The position numbers were made by a program, and so were the translations under genes. The notes under the pieces are model-generated. The model was given only the letters and a program-made list of their open reading frames with translations. It had not been told where the DNA came from and ran no database searches. DNA of 64,000 bases from NCBI GenBank assembly GCA_026967495.1, contig CP114060.1, positions 3,596,001 through 3,660,000 on the forward strand, read 5' to 3'. Positions 55,505 through 64,000 of this stretch are shown here, in pieces; within the stretch, counting starts at the first letter, position 1, and each line of letters opens with the position of its first letter. The stretch comes from Rouxiella badensis. Its GTDB lineage: Bacteria > Pseudomonadota > Gammaproteobacteria > Enterobacterales > Enterobacteriaceae.

Positions 55505-56484
55505 TTCGCCTCCCCGCTGTTACGGCGGCCAATCATCAAGAAGCAGGCAGCGATGCCGGCGACCATCATAAATACCAGCACCGAGGCGGCGGAGCCGGAT
55601 CCCATCTCCTGATAGCTCACCAACAGGTCACGTGCGTAGCCGGACACCGAAAGGGTCGATTCACTGTTGGAGGTCAGGATATAGATAAGGTCAAACACCC
55701 GGAGCGCATCCATCACGCGGAAAATCAGCGCCACAATCATCGCCGGCATAATCAGCGGCAGCGTGATGCGACGAAAACGCTGCCAGGCATTAGCGCCATC
55801 AATCCGCGCGGCTTCGTATAAATCGCGGGGAATAAGCTGCAGTCCGGCCAGCAGCATCAGCGCCATAAAGGGCGTGGTTTTCCATACGTCAACGATAACC
55901 ACGGCCCACATTGACAGCTTCGGTTCTGCGACCCAGGCCAGCGGCGTGCTAATAACGCCCATCTTGAGCAACAGGTCATTCACGACGCCGTACTGGTCGT
56001 GAAACATCCAGCTCCACATTCTGGCCGAGACGATGGTCGGGATTGCCCAGGGCACCAGAATGGCGGTTCGCACCAGTCCCTGACCGCGGAATTTTTGATT
56101 CATCAGCAGCGCCAGCAGCATACCGAACACCAGCTCAAACGAGACCGACAGCAGGCTAAAGCGCAAGGTGTTGCCGACGGCAAGCCACCAGAGCGGATCG
56201 GCCAGTACCCCGTAATGGTGGCCTCCCTGATTCAGGTCAAAATAGTTGGCAAAGCCCACAAAATGGTAGTCATCGGGTGCGTCCAGCATGGCGTCGGTAA
56301 AACTGTAAAACAGCGTGCGCAACAGCGGCCAGCCTGCGGTGGCTACCAGCAGAAGGAGGGCCGGTGCCACCAACAGCCAGGCAATTCGGCTACGACGCAG
56401 CCGGTAGCTTAGCTTTGTGCGTTTCGCTACGCGGCTTCCGGCCTGACTGCCGGGCAGGGATAACGAGGTGATTTCTTGCTTCAT
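55501..56484 (-). CDS. palF: ABC sugar permease, MalF-type (PalF-like)
   Basis: 327 residues, membrane segments and EAA loop LYEAARIDGANAWQRFRRITLP. CUT1 permease of the palatinose-type cluster. Confidence 0.9.
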   Translation of the reverse strand: MKQEITSLSLPGSQAGSRVAKRTKLSYRLRRSRIAWLLVAPALLLLVATAGWPLLRTLFYSFTDAMLDAPDDYHFVGFANYFDLNQGGHHYGVLADPLWWLAVGNTLRFSLLSVSFELVFGMLLALLMNQKFRGQGLVRTAILVPWAIPTIVSARMWSWMFHDQYGVVNDLLLKMGVISTPLAWVAEPKLSMWAVVIVDVWKTTPFMALMLLAGLQLIPRDLYEAARIDGANAWQRFRRITLPLIMPAMIVALIFRVMDALRVFDLIYILTSNSESTLSVSGYARDLLVSYQEMGSGSAASVLVFMMVAGIAACFLMIGRRNSGEAK

Positions 56485-56527
56485 GCATCAGACTCCAAAC
56501 CGTGAATTCCGTTAAGGGGGACTGCAT

Positions 56528-57793
56528 TCAACGCCATCCTTTGGCTTTAATGATTTCCAGCCGCTGCTGTAGCGCCACGACGGCGGACGCCCCGTCACTG
56601 TTGCCGCTCAAGACGTTGTAGGTGGTGTTGTAGATTGCGTTGGATACCTGAGCGTACTGACGGCGGGTTTGCGTGGCCGGACGCGGCACGGCGTGCATGA
56701 AAATCCCCTTAAAATCGGCAAGGAATGGGGCCTGCGCCAATACCTGAGGATCCTCGTAAAGTGCAGTGCGCGAAGGTGCCCACCCCATCAATGCCAGCGC
56801 CTTTTTCTGCGACTGAACGCTGCTGACAATTTTTAACAGTGCGATAGCCGCCTGGGGATTCTTGGTATAGGCGCTGATGGCCCAGTGCCAGCCACCCATC
56901 GCACTGACAGAAACCCCGTCATCGCTTTTCGGTAGCGGCATCACAGCCACCTTGCCTCGGATAGGACTGGTCGGGTCTTCAGCCAGGGTGTAGGCATAAA
57001 GCCAGTTGCGCATAAACAGCGCATCGCCGTTCTGGAATACCGGTCGGGACTCTTCCTCCATGTAGCCCAAAGCCCCGGGCGGCGAGATTTTGCCTATCCA
57101 GCCTGCGGCCATGTCGAGGGCCTGTGCGGCGCGCGCATTATTGATGGTGATATTGCCTTGGGAGTCAATAAACGACCCGCCGTTCTGCGAGGCCACCCAC
57201 TCCAGCGCATTGCAGGTCAAGCCTTCGTAGGCTTTGCCCTGAAAGACCAGCCCCCAGAAATTTTTATGTCCCGCATCGTGTTCGCCCTGCTGAATGCGGG
57301 TCGCGATACGCGTCAGGTCGCTCCAGGTGACAGGCGGCTGTTCGTGATATTTCTCCAGCAGATCTTTGCGGTAGTAGAGCGCACCGGTATCCATATAAGC
57401 CGGAATCGCCTTGACACGACCATTGACGACATCATTTTGCAGGGCCGCAGGGAAAACCTCTGTGCGCAGACTGCTCACGCTGTCGGTCAAATCCAGCAGA
57501 TGCTTGTTCAACACGCCAATCCAGACGGTATCGGCCAGAAACAGATCGATAGCCCCCGAATCTTTGGCGGCAAATAGCTGTTGAAATAAGGATAGTTTTT
57601 CATTTGAAGCTGGCGGGAGATCGATAAATGCCAGGGTATTACCGGTCTGGGCCTCAAACTGCTGCTTAATCTCGTTGCAGAACTGACGACCTTCCTTGCT
57701 AGGTGGACATTCCATTCGCAGCGTATCAGCGTGCGTCAAACCCGACGTCAGGGCCAGCGCGGCAGCAATCAGTCCCGGGATCACTCTTCTCAT
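56528..57793 (-). CDS. palE: Extracellular solute-binding protein (PalE-like)
   Basis: 421 residues with signal peptide (MRRVIPGLIAAALALTSGLTHA, cleaved before DTLRMECPP), family-1 sugar-binding fold (VTWSDLTRIATRIQQGEH; AMGGWHWAISAYTKNPQAA). Periplasmic receptor for PalFGK. First gene of the operon, divergent from the LysR gene. Confidence 0.9.
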   Translation of the reverse strand: MRRVIPGLIAAALALTSGLTHADTLRMECPPSKEGRQFCNEIKQQFEAQTGNTLAFIDLPPASNEKLSLFQQLFAAKDSGAIDLFLADTVWIGVLNKHLLDLTDSVSSLRTEVFPAALQNDVVNGRVKAIPAYMDTGALYYRKDLLEKYHEQPPVTWSDLTRIATRIQQGEHDAGHKNFWGLVFQGKAYEGLTCNALEWVASQNGGSFIDSQGNITINNARAAQALDMAAGWIGKISPPGALGYMEEESRPVFQNGDALFMRNWLYAYTLAEDPTSPIRGKVAVMPLPKSDDGVSVSAMGGWHWAISAYTKNPQAAIALLKIVSSVQSQKKALALMGWAPSRTALYEDPQVLAQAPFLADFKGIFMHAVPRPATQTRRQYAQVSNAIYNTTYNVLSGNSDGASAVVALQQRLEIIKAKGWR

Positions 57794-57881
57794 GGCTTCT
57801 TCTCAGGTGATGGCGGGAATACCGTCATGCGAGAAAAATAGCGAAGCGGAGACATTGGCGGAAATTGATTTTCGCCTCTAC

Positions 57882-57902
57882 GATATAGAAATACTCTATA
57901 TC
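57882..57902. promoter_or_regulatory. LysR-type operator between palE and palR
   Basis: GATATAGA (57882-57889), 5-bp spacer, TCTATATC (57895-57902): perfect 8-bp arms, 20 bp upstream of the LysR start. Good candidate for the autoregulatory and activating site of the divergent promoters. Confidence 0.6.
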
Positions 57903-57921
57903 ATCAAGGGAATGTGTGATC

Positions 57922-58851
57922 GTGGATAAAATTCTTCGGCAGTTTATCGAAGTGGCTATGTTCAAAAATGTGAGTCATGCTGCAAACAAATTATGTCTTA
58001 GCCAACCCACGCTGACGCATAACATGAAGAAATTGGAGGAAAATCTTGGCGTTCCTTTGCTAGAGCGCACCTCGACCGGCGTCAAAACCACCGAGTATGG
58101 CGATCTGCTGCTTGAGCAGGCGCAAATGATGCAGAGGATTTACGACAACACCCTGGCCAAGTTGGCCATTATCAAGGCGCGCCAGGTGCAGAGTCTGCGC
58201 ATGGGTACCGGCCACGCCTGGTGGCACATGTTTATGCGCGACAGCTTCAACAGCTACCGGGCGCTGCATCCCACCGTGAATATTCATATCGATCAGGGTA
58301 ACCACCTCAGGCTGATGGACCTGCTGCTCGGCGGCGACATTGACTTGTTTATCGGCCATGAAATTCAGGGGCTTAATGCCAAGGCGGGGATCAGCTTCCT
58401 GCCGCTGTTTGGGGTCTCCGACAGCCTGTTTGTGCGCCGTGGGCATCCGCTGTGCAGCCGGGTGATCGAAAATTTTGATCTACAGGACTATCCTTGCGTA
58501 GAACTAACCCCGGATGAGGGGCGTTTTCAGCATATGGTTGAAGATATGCAGCCAAAGAGGCTGGCGCGTAACCGGATGCATCTGCAAGAAAGGGTTATCT
58601 GGTCGACCAACTCGATGATGGCCGCCGTGGACATGATCAACGAGTCTGATGCGGTGATGCTAAGTTATCCAAGCTGTATGGCAAGCTACTTTGCCCGATA
58701 CAACATCGTGGCGCTGCAAACCACGCAGCAAAGCCCGCGCTACAACGTAGGCATCTATTTAATGCGCGAAAAAGCGGATGCCGCGCATGTGGTACAGATA
58801 CAGGAGCTGATGTACCGACATATTGAGCAGATCCGCCATTTGTTGGTTTAA
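57922..58851 (+). CDS. palR: LysR-type regulator of the pal cluster (PalR-like)
   Basis: About 309 residues. HTH VSHAANKLCLSQPTLTHNMKKLE, then the inducer-binding domain. GTG at 57922 is preferred over 57916 because AAGGGAA then has suitable spacing. Divergent from palE; in the E. rhapontici cluster the regulator has the same position. Probably activates palEFGHKQZ in presence of the sugar. Confidence 0.85.
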   Translation: MDKILRQFIEVAMFKNVSHAANKLCLSQPTLTHNMKKLEENLGVPLLERTSTGVKTTEYGDLLLEQAQMMQRIYDNTLAKLAIIKARQVQSLRMGTGHAWWHMFMRDSFNSYRALHPTVNIHIDQGNHLRLMDLLLGGDIDLFIGHEIQGLNAKAGISFLPLFGVSDSLFVRRGHPLCSRVIENFDLQDYPCVELTPDEGRFQHMVEDMQPKRLARNRMHLQERVIWSTNSMMAAVDMINESDAVMLSYPSCMASYFARYNIVALQTTQQSPRYNVGIYLMREKADAAHVVQIQELMYRHIEQIRHLLV

Positions 58852-58939
58852 TGCATAGACTTTATCTATGCACTCTCTCATCGCAGTCTTTGGGCTATCA
58901 GCACCATAAGCGCCTTCGATTCTGCTCATGGAGTTAACG

Positions 58940-60073
58940 ATGGGTTTAGGTCCCGCCTCTACACAAAATTCAACCGCAAGTCGTCGCGGTTTTATTCTCG
59001 GCTCCCTGAGTTTGCTGCTCTGCGCGCCCTTTATGGGTAGCCGACTGTCCTTTGCCGCCGCCCCCTTTTCACCCTTGCGCCAACTGGCGAAAGATAAAGG
59101 CATTGCCTTTGGTTTCGCGGTAGACCCGAAAAAGCTCGACGCCGATGCGACTTACCGTGACGTCGTCGCCCGTCAGGCGGACATTCTGGTCCCGGAAAAC
59201 GCCCTGAAATGGCAGACCGTTCACCCGGAACCCGAGCGCTACGATTTCAGTCAGGCCGATACCCTCGCCGCCTTTGCCCAGGTCCATCAGCAACGCCTGC
59301 GCGGCCACACTTTCTGCTGGCATCGCGCACTGCCCGACTGGGTCTACAAAACCGTGACGCCGACTAACGCCGAGAGCGTGCTGAACGCACACATCACCAC
59401 CGTTGCCGCCCATTATCGCGGCCGAATGGCCTCGTGGGACGTCGTCAACGAGGCCATTCAGTTGGAAGATGGCCAACCCGGCGGGCTGCGCAATGCCTTT
59501 TGGTATCAGATGCTTGGCCCGCGCTATCTCGACGTTGCCTTTCATGCCGCCCATAAGGCTGACCCCGGTGCCGTATTGTGCTACAACGACTACGGGCTGG
59601 AAAAAGACACTCACTATGGAGAAAGCAGACGTGCCGCGGTTCTGACTCTGTTACAGGGCCTGATAAAACGCGGCGTGCCGATTCATGGGCTTGGCATCCA
59701 GTCGCACTTACGCCTCGGCGACACCTTTGGGCCGGAGCTTGCGCGGTTCATCCTCGCGGTACGTGCACTGGGGTTGGCGGTTTATGTCACCGAGCTGGAC
59801 GTCGATGACAGCCAGTTTAACGGTTCGATGCAAGCCCGTGACGATGCGGTCGCGGCGACCTATAAACGCTATCTCGAGGCGGTTCTCGCCACACGCGCCG
59901 TCTCCACCGTCATTACCTGGGGCGTTTGGGACAGCCCCCATATTGCCGGTGCCGTTCAGGACCATGGACGACCGGCCCAACGGCCGCTGGTGTTTGGTCC
60001 TCAGGGCGAAATCAAGCCCGCGAGTTGGGTCGTCGAGCATGTTTTTGAAGGCGCACAGCCGCCGCGTCTTTAG
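58940..60073 (+). CDS. Tat-exported endo-1,4-beta-xylanase, GH10
   Basis: 377 residues. Twin-arginine signal SRRGFILGSLSLLL, then GH10 catalytic domain: VPENALKWQ, GHTFCWH, DVVNEA (acid/base Glu), IQSHL and VTELDV (nucleophile Glu), and WGVWDS. Start at 58940 (MGLGPAST) fits GGAG; 58928 is less likely. Cleaves xylan backbones outside the cytoplasm. No other xylan genes are near, and its end overlaps the convergent methyltransferase by 4 bp. Confidence 0.9.
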   Translation: MGLGPASTQNSTASRRGFILGSLSLLLCAPFMGSRLSFAAAPFSPLRQLAKDKGIAFGFAVDPKKLDADATYRDVVARQADILVPENALKWQTVHPEPERYDFSQADTLAAFAQVHQQRLRGHTFCWHRALPDWVYKTVTPTNAESVLNAHITTVAAHYRGRMASWDVVNEAIQLEDGQPGGLRNAFWYQMLGPRYLDVAFHAAHKADPGAVLCYNDYGLEKDTHYGESRRAAVLTLLQGLIKRGVPIHGLGIQSHLRLGDTFGPELARFILAVRALGLAVYVTELDVDDSQFNGSMQARDDAVAATYKRYLEAVLATRAVSTVITWGVWDSPHIAGAVQDHGRPAQRPLVFGPQGEIKPASWVVEHVFEGAQPPRL

Positions 60074-60726
60074 CCGAGACGTATCGACACCTCAACGTCA
60101 TCGCCGAACGGAACCGACAGATAACCGTTCGCCGCCGAACGCACATAGGCCAGATATTCGGCGTTGTAGCTAGCATCGTCAGCGACGATGATGGCCCCCA
60201 CCCTCAGGCGACTCTCGAGCAAATCCAGGATGTCATCGTAAAGCGCCTTCGCGCCGTCGAGCACCAGCAGATCTATCTTCTCCGGCAGAGAGACCGCCAG
60301 AGTTTTCAGCGCGTCACCTTCACGGACTTCAACCAGGTCCGCCACGCCGCCCTCGACAAAGTGTGCACGAGCGCGCTGTACCTTGGACGGCTCAAACTCA
60401 CTGGTAATCAGTTTTCCGCCGCCGTTATCACGCAGCGCCGCGGCCATGTGCAGAGTCGACAGACCGAATGAAGTGCCGAATTCTACGATGTTTTGCGCAT
60501 TCGAAGTACGCGCCAGCATGTACAGCAGCGCACCGGTGTCACGCGAAACGGGCAACCACAGGTCTTTTAAACGTCCATACAGACTGAGGTACTCGGTCTT
60601 ACTGTGCATCAGTCGGTCACGCTCTTTGGCAGAGACTGAGGTCAGCACTGTGCTGGTCACGCTGTCCGCTTCAGCAAACAGGCGGTCGAGCAAGGGAGCT
60701 AGGGGGGACGTTGTTAAGGTAGTCAT
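60070..60726 (-). CDS. SAM-dependent O-methyltransferase (family 3 type)
   Basis: 218 residues. VEFGTSFGLSTLHMA (SAM motif I), LITSEFEPSKVQRARAHF and LDGAKALYDDILDLLESRLRVGAIIVADD match catechol/caffeoyl-CoA-like O-methyltransferases. Start at 60726 after AGAGGATAACC. Divergent from the TetR gene with a shared palindrome; may act on a phenolic that induces the regulator. Substrate unknown. Confidence 0.85.
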   Translation of the reverse strand: MTTLTTSPLAPLLDRLFAEADSVTSTVLTSVSAKERDRLMHSKTEYLSLYGRLKDLWLPVSRDTGALLYMLARTSNAQNIVEFGTSFGLSTLHMAAALRDNGGGKLITSEFEPSKVQRARAHFVEGGVADLVEVREGDALKTLAVSLPEKIDLLVLDGAKALYDDILDLLESRLRVGAIIVADDASYNAEYLAYVRSAANGYLSVPFGDDVEVSIRLG

Positions 60727-60768
60727 GGTTATCCTCTTGGGGTTGAGCACCTGTGAGTCACAGGCTAA

Positions 60769-60815
60769 AATGTGATGAATCATTCATATTTATAATGTGA
60801 TGAATTCATCACATT
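60769..60815. promoter_or_regulatory. TetR-type operators
   Basis: A perfect 22-bp palindrome at 60794-60815, with arms AATGTGATGAA and TTCATCACATT, and a second half-site AATGTGATGAAT at 60769-60780, in the 125-bp interval between methyltransferase and TetR genes. Confidence 0.75.
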
Positions 60816-60851
60816 TTCTAATCGCATTCAGTCCAGGGTTCAGATATCACC

Positions 60852-61484
60852 ATGACGCATCGCCCCATCCCGCGTGTTTCCTCGCGAAAACAGCCACAGC
60901 AGGCGCGCTCTACTGAGCTGGTCGCCGCCATTCTTGAAGCCGCTGTTCGCGTTTTAGCGAAGGAAGGCGCAACCCGTTTTACCACCGCACGCGTGGCAGA
61001 AACGGCGGGCGTCAGCATTGGTTCGCTCTATCAGTATTTCCCCAATAAGTCAGCAATACTGTTTCGATTACAGAGCGACGAATGGCGGCAAACCACCGAG
61101 ATGCTCTGCCATATCCTGCAAAATCACGCGAAAACGCCCACCGAACGACTGCGTAAGCTGGTGCATGTTTTCATTCGTTCAGAGTGTGAGGAAGCCGAGA
61201 TACGGGCGGCGCTCAGCGATACGGCACCGCTTTACCGCGATGCGCCCGAGGCGCGGGAGGCAAAAGCCACGGGAGAGAGGATTTTTAATGAGTTCATGCA
61301 AGAAGCGCTGCCGACGGTGCCCGCCGAGAGTCGGCAGCGGGTCAGCGACCTGATTGCCACCACGCTGAGTCGCGTTGGCAAGTCATTTTCCTCTACCCCA
61401 CGCAGCGATAACGAAATCGAACTCTATGCCGAGGCTATGGCTGATATGTTTTGCGCCTATTTGAAACATGCGCAACATCGTTGA
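60852..61484 (+). CDS. TetR/AcrR family regulator
   Basis: 210 residues; HTH TRFTTARVAETAGVSIGSLYQYFPNKSAIL, C-terminal ligand domain. Divergent from the methyltransferase; likely represses it and itself through the palindrome upstream. Confidence 0.9.
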   Translation: MTHRPIPRVSSRKQPQQARSTELVAAILEAAVRVLAKEGATRFTTARVAETAGVSIGSLYQYFPNKSAILFRLQSDEWRQTTEMLCHILQNHAKTPTERLRKLVHVFIRSECEEAEIRAALSDTAPLYRDAPEAREAKATGERIFNEFMQEALPTVPAESRQRVSDLIATTLSRVGKSFSSTPRSDNEIELYAEAMADMFCAYLKHAQHR

Positions 61485-61547
61485 GACGCGGCAAATATGT
61501 TACCTTGAGCAATCATTTTCAATTTTGCGGCACGGAGTAACCCTCTT

Positions 61548-62591
61548 TTGATTAGCATTCCCCCAGGCCATCGGCATAACTTGCTGTTAGCGTTATGTTG
61601 TTTGCCTGCCATTATCATTATTATTGCCGTCGGTTTTTATTTGAACAAACAGGCTCCTGCGATGCTTATTGCCAGCGGCGCGCTTTCATTGGCGTTTGGG
61701 GCCAATAAGACCTGGCGAGATTCCTCTTTCGTCGTGTTATTTACCACCGCGCTGGGGCTAATGGCTGCGTCGTTTCTGGGCAGCCTGGCAGGTAATTTCC
61801 CGCTGCTTTATTTAGCGGGCGCGCTGCTGGCAACCGGGCTATATATTGTTATTTTGGATATTAACGCCAATCTGGGCTGGATATTTTTGCAATCTGCAAT
61901 CGCCTTTATGGTCTCAGGGTTTTTCCCGGGGAAACTCGAGGCGGCAACTACCCGCGCCACGCTATTAGGCTGCGGCTGTATTCTACAGATATTCAGTCTG
62001 GGACTGTTCTTTAGCGGGCTGCGTTTTAATTTCCGTGAAGTGACCTCCCTGAGAAAAATTAAATTCTACGAAGGCGTAAAGCAGCTAAATCAGCAATATA
62101 TTCATCTCCGGTGGTCAATATTTTTCGGGGTGATCGCCATGTGCTTAACCATTACCCTTGACCATCATTTCAATATTCAGCACAGCTATTGGGCCGAAAT
62201 GACGCTGTTAATCTGCCTGCGCAGCGATTATCACGAATCTCTGCTGCGCGTGCCGGCACGCATCATTGGCACACTGGTGGGCGTATTGGCGGCGGGTACG
62301 TTAAGCACCTATCTGCACGACGATTTGCTGATAATCCTGGCGTTCTTTCTGTCGGCAGGTATCGCTATTTTTATGTCGTATTCTCTCACCTCGAAAACCT
62401 ACGCCTTTTTTGCGTTCTTTATTACCATGATGATCATCTTCATGCTGTCAGGCATTGGTCTGGTACAGGGGAATATCGGCGTACAGCGGTTGGAAGCGAC
62501 GACGCTGGGAGGGATTTTTGCCTTACTGACGGTGTTTATGACCCGGCTGGTGACCTATATTCACATCAAAAAGCCTGAGCCTTCGGTCTGA
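61548..62591 (+). CDS. FUSC-like integral membrane protein
   Basis: 347 residues, probably TTG start at 61548 with GGAG upstream. Ten or so hydrophobic segments in two halves separated by FREVTSLRKIKFYEGVKQLN; the second half has YWAEMTLLICLRSDYHESLLRVPARIIGTLVG, the FUSC/aromatic-acid-exporter pattern. Perhaps exports aromatic acids; adjacent to the TetR gene but with a 60-bp gap. Confidence 0.75.
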   Translation: MISIPPGHRHNLLLALCCLPAIIIIIAVGFYLNKQAPAMLIASGALSLAFGANKTWRDSSFVVLFTTALGLMAASFLGSLAGNFPLLYLAGALLATGLYIVILDINANLGWIFLQSAIAFMVSGFFPGKLEAATTRATLLGCGCILQIFSLGLFFSGLRFNFREVTSLRKIKFYEGVKQLNQQYIHLRWSIFFGVIAMCLTITLDHHFNIQHSYWAEMTLLICLRSDYHESLLRVPARIIGTLVGVLAAGTLSTYLHDDLLIILAFFLSAGIAIFMSYSLTSKTYAFFAFFITMMIIFMLSGIGLVQGNIGVQRLEATTLGGIFALLTVFMTRLVTYIHIKKPEPSV

Positions 62592-62623
62592 TAACGCGCT
62601 TTATCAACCGGTTAGCATCAGTC

Positions 62624-62659
62624 AAAAAGGATACGCGCAATCTCTGGCGTATCCTTTTT
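62624..62659. terminator. Bidirectional terminator between FUSC gene and rnd
   Basis: AAAAAGGATACGC, 10-nt loop, GCGTATCCTTTTT. Confidence 0.9.
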
Positions 62660-62681
62660 AATGTCGTTAAATGCTTAGCGC

Positions 62682-63804
62682 TTAACTCTGTTCCAGCAGC
62701 GTGACTAGCCTCTCGCGAAGCAATGTCCCGCGCCATCCGCTCACCAACTCCGGTTCATGTTCCTTGGTCTTCAGCTGCCAATGCCAGTTCAGCAACTGGT
62801 TTATCTGGCGACGTGACGCCAGCAGCTCTACGCTGAGTTCCCGTTTCTTCACTTACCGTCTGAATCAGTGCCTTGATGTCCTTGAAGACTTTCTTGTAGC
62901 CAGGCTGGTCTATCAGGTTAGCGATCGGTGCGGGCAGTGCCGACTCGTCCAGCGTTTCGGCTTCAGCGACGAGCGCCAGCAGCGTGCGGCCGTGATAGCG
63001 AATCTCAGGACCGCTCAGGCCGAGCGCTTCAAGCTCACCCAGAGAATGCGGCTGATAGCGCGCAACCTGCCACAGGTTCTCTTCACGCACCACAAAGTTG
63101 ACCGCCAAATCACGCTGACGCGCCTGATTCAGACGCCACTCGGCCAGTTTCTGCAAACACGCCAACTGACGTGGACGCAGCTGCCAGGCGTTGCCGATTT
63201 CGAGGTAAGCCCGTTCCGGCTGTAGCACTTCCTGACGGCGGCGGCAGAGCGAGACACACTCGTCCAGTGCCGCGTCTATCCAGCCCGCATTAATGGTTTC
63301 CTGCTCGAGCTGACGTGCCAGCGGCAGCAGATAGAACACGTCGGCAGCGGCGTAATCACACTGCTTCTGGGTCAAAGGTCTGGCCATCCAGTCGGTACGC
63401 GACTCGCTCTTGTCGAGTTCCACGCCCGTTGTCTCGGCAACCAGACGCGCAAAACCGCAGGAGAGCGGACGCCCGCTAAAGGCCGCGAGGATCTGGCTGT
63501 CAATGAAAGGCACCGGCAGCACGCCAAAGGCATTCAGGAAGACCTCGAGATCTTCGCTGCCCGCGTGCAGAAACTTGACCACATTGGGATGGATCAATAA
63601 GTCGATAAATGGCTGCCAGGCAGTAATAGGTAAGGGATCAATCAGCGTTAAGGTTTCACCATCAAAGAGCTGGATCAGGCCCAACTGCGGATAGTAAGTA
63701 CGGGTTCTGACAAATTCGGTATCCAACGCAATCTGGCTAAACTGTTGCGCCTGCTGACAAACCTTTGCCAGATCTTCATTGCTAACGATCAACTGATAAT
63801 TCAA
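62682..63804 (-). CDS. rnd: Ribonuclease D (one frameshift)
   Basis: 3'-5' exoribonuclease in tRNA maturation. DEDD motifs IALDTEFVRTRTYYPQLGL, HAGSEDLEVF and YAAADVFYLLP, then HRDC domain. An extra A near 62840 (SEETG-LSVELLASRRQ) shifts the frame; the other frame continues to INQLLNWHW and LLEQS, TAA 62682. Begins with TTG at 63804, the unusual UUG start also used by E. coli rnd. Corrected 373 residues. Confidence 0.94.
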
Positions 63805-63909
63805 AGCTTTTTCTCTTTTCGCTGTTAAAAACCGGATCGGCCTGCATCCTGCCGCCGGGCATTAGAAAACAAAGACTACTGCTTCGCGTTACGCGCATTA
63901 TAACGTGAA

Positions 63910-63932
63910 AACGCCGGACTTAATCCGGCGTT
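63910..63932 (-). terminator. Terminator upstream of rnd (end of previous gene)
   Basis: AACGCCGGA, loop CTTAA, TCCGGCGTT; on the minus strand it is followed by TTC, and would end transcription from the gene entering at 64000. Confidence 0.75.
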
Positions 63933-63977
63933 GAATGAAGGAGGCCTTCAGTTGATGAAAAATACAGCATCATTGGT

Positions 63978-64000
63978 TCAGGCTGCGTTCTGCCGGTCGG
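63978..64000 (-). CDS. Last codons of the gene upstream of rnd, possibly fadD
   Basis: In one minus-strand frame DRQNAA followed by TGA (63978-63980) fits the end of FadD, which precedes rnd in E. coli. Only seven codons are visible, so the assignment rests on synteny. Confidence 0.3.

Overview
The window is chromosomal DNA of a member of Enterobacterales, most likely Yersiniaceae (Rahnella / Rouxiella / Serratia / Ewingella-like). The evidence is the backbone: dadX-dadA, ycgB, fadR, dsbB on one side and ycgN, ycgM, an mltB-like gene, ycgL, minCDE, rnd on the other, in the same relative order as the E. coli min-dad region. The genus is inference.

Layout. 1-11 kb: end of a Bcr/CflA-like transporter, dadAX, a GlxA-type regulator divergent from a 14-TM-type exporter, ycgB, fadR, dsbB, and an SDR/LysR pair. 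11-37 kb: a foreign block between dsbB and ycgN. Its core (about 12.0-31.5 kb) encodes a complete contractile tail: sheath, tube, G/GT chaperone with a -1 frameshift site, tape measure, hub, spike, wedge proteins, one tailspike and two paralogous tail fibres. It also carries a holin, a Q-like gene, a NinH-like gene and a self-cleaving CI-like repressor. No head, portal, terminase or integrase gene is visible, which points to an R-type tailocin (phage-tail bacteriocin) rather than a prophage. 37-42.5 kb: ycgNM, mltB-like, ycgL, minCDE. 42.7-43.2 kb: an immunity-like gene with the 3' remnant of a toxin gene. 43.3-48.7 kb: a sucrose operon (permease, GH32 hydrolase, glycoporin) with a CscR-like LacI regulator. 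48.7-58.9 kb: a cluster with the order of the Erwinia rhapontici palatinose genes (palZ, Q, K, H, G, F, E and divergent palR). 58.9-62.6 kb: a Tat-exported GH10 xylanase, a methyltransferase, a TetR regulator and a FUSC-like membrane protein. 62.7-64 kb: rnd and probably the end of fadD.

How the parts work together. In the tailocin, repressor cleavage at its Ala-Gly site should release a rightward-reading-to-minus early operon that ends in the Q-like gene. A sigma70 promoter and two terminators lie just downstream of Q, ahead of holin and tail genes, as in lambda pR'-tR'. The two sugar clusters together would let the cell take up and split sucrose and its isomers (palatinose, trehalulose).

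Quality warning. About two dozen single-base frameshifts are visible, mostly in short homopolymers, including in minC, ycgL, fadR, rnd, dadX and dadA. This pattern fits sequencing or assembly errors better than gene decay; such genes are given over their full reconstructed span.
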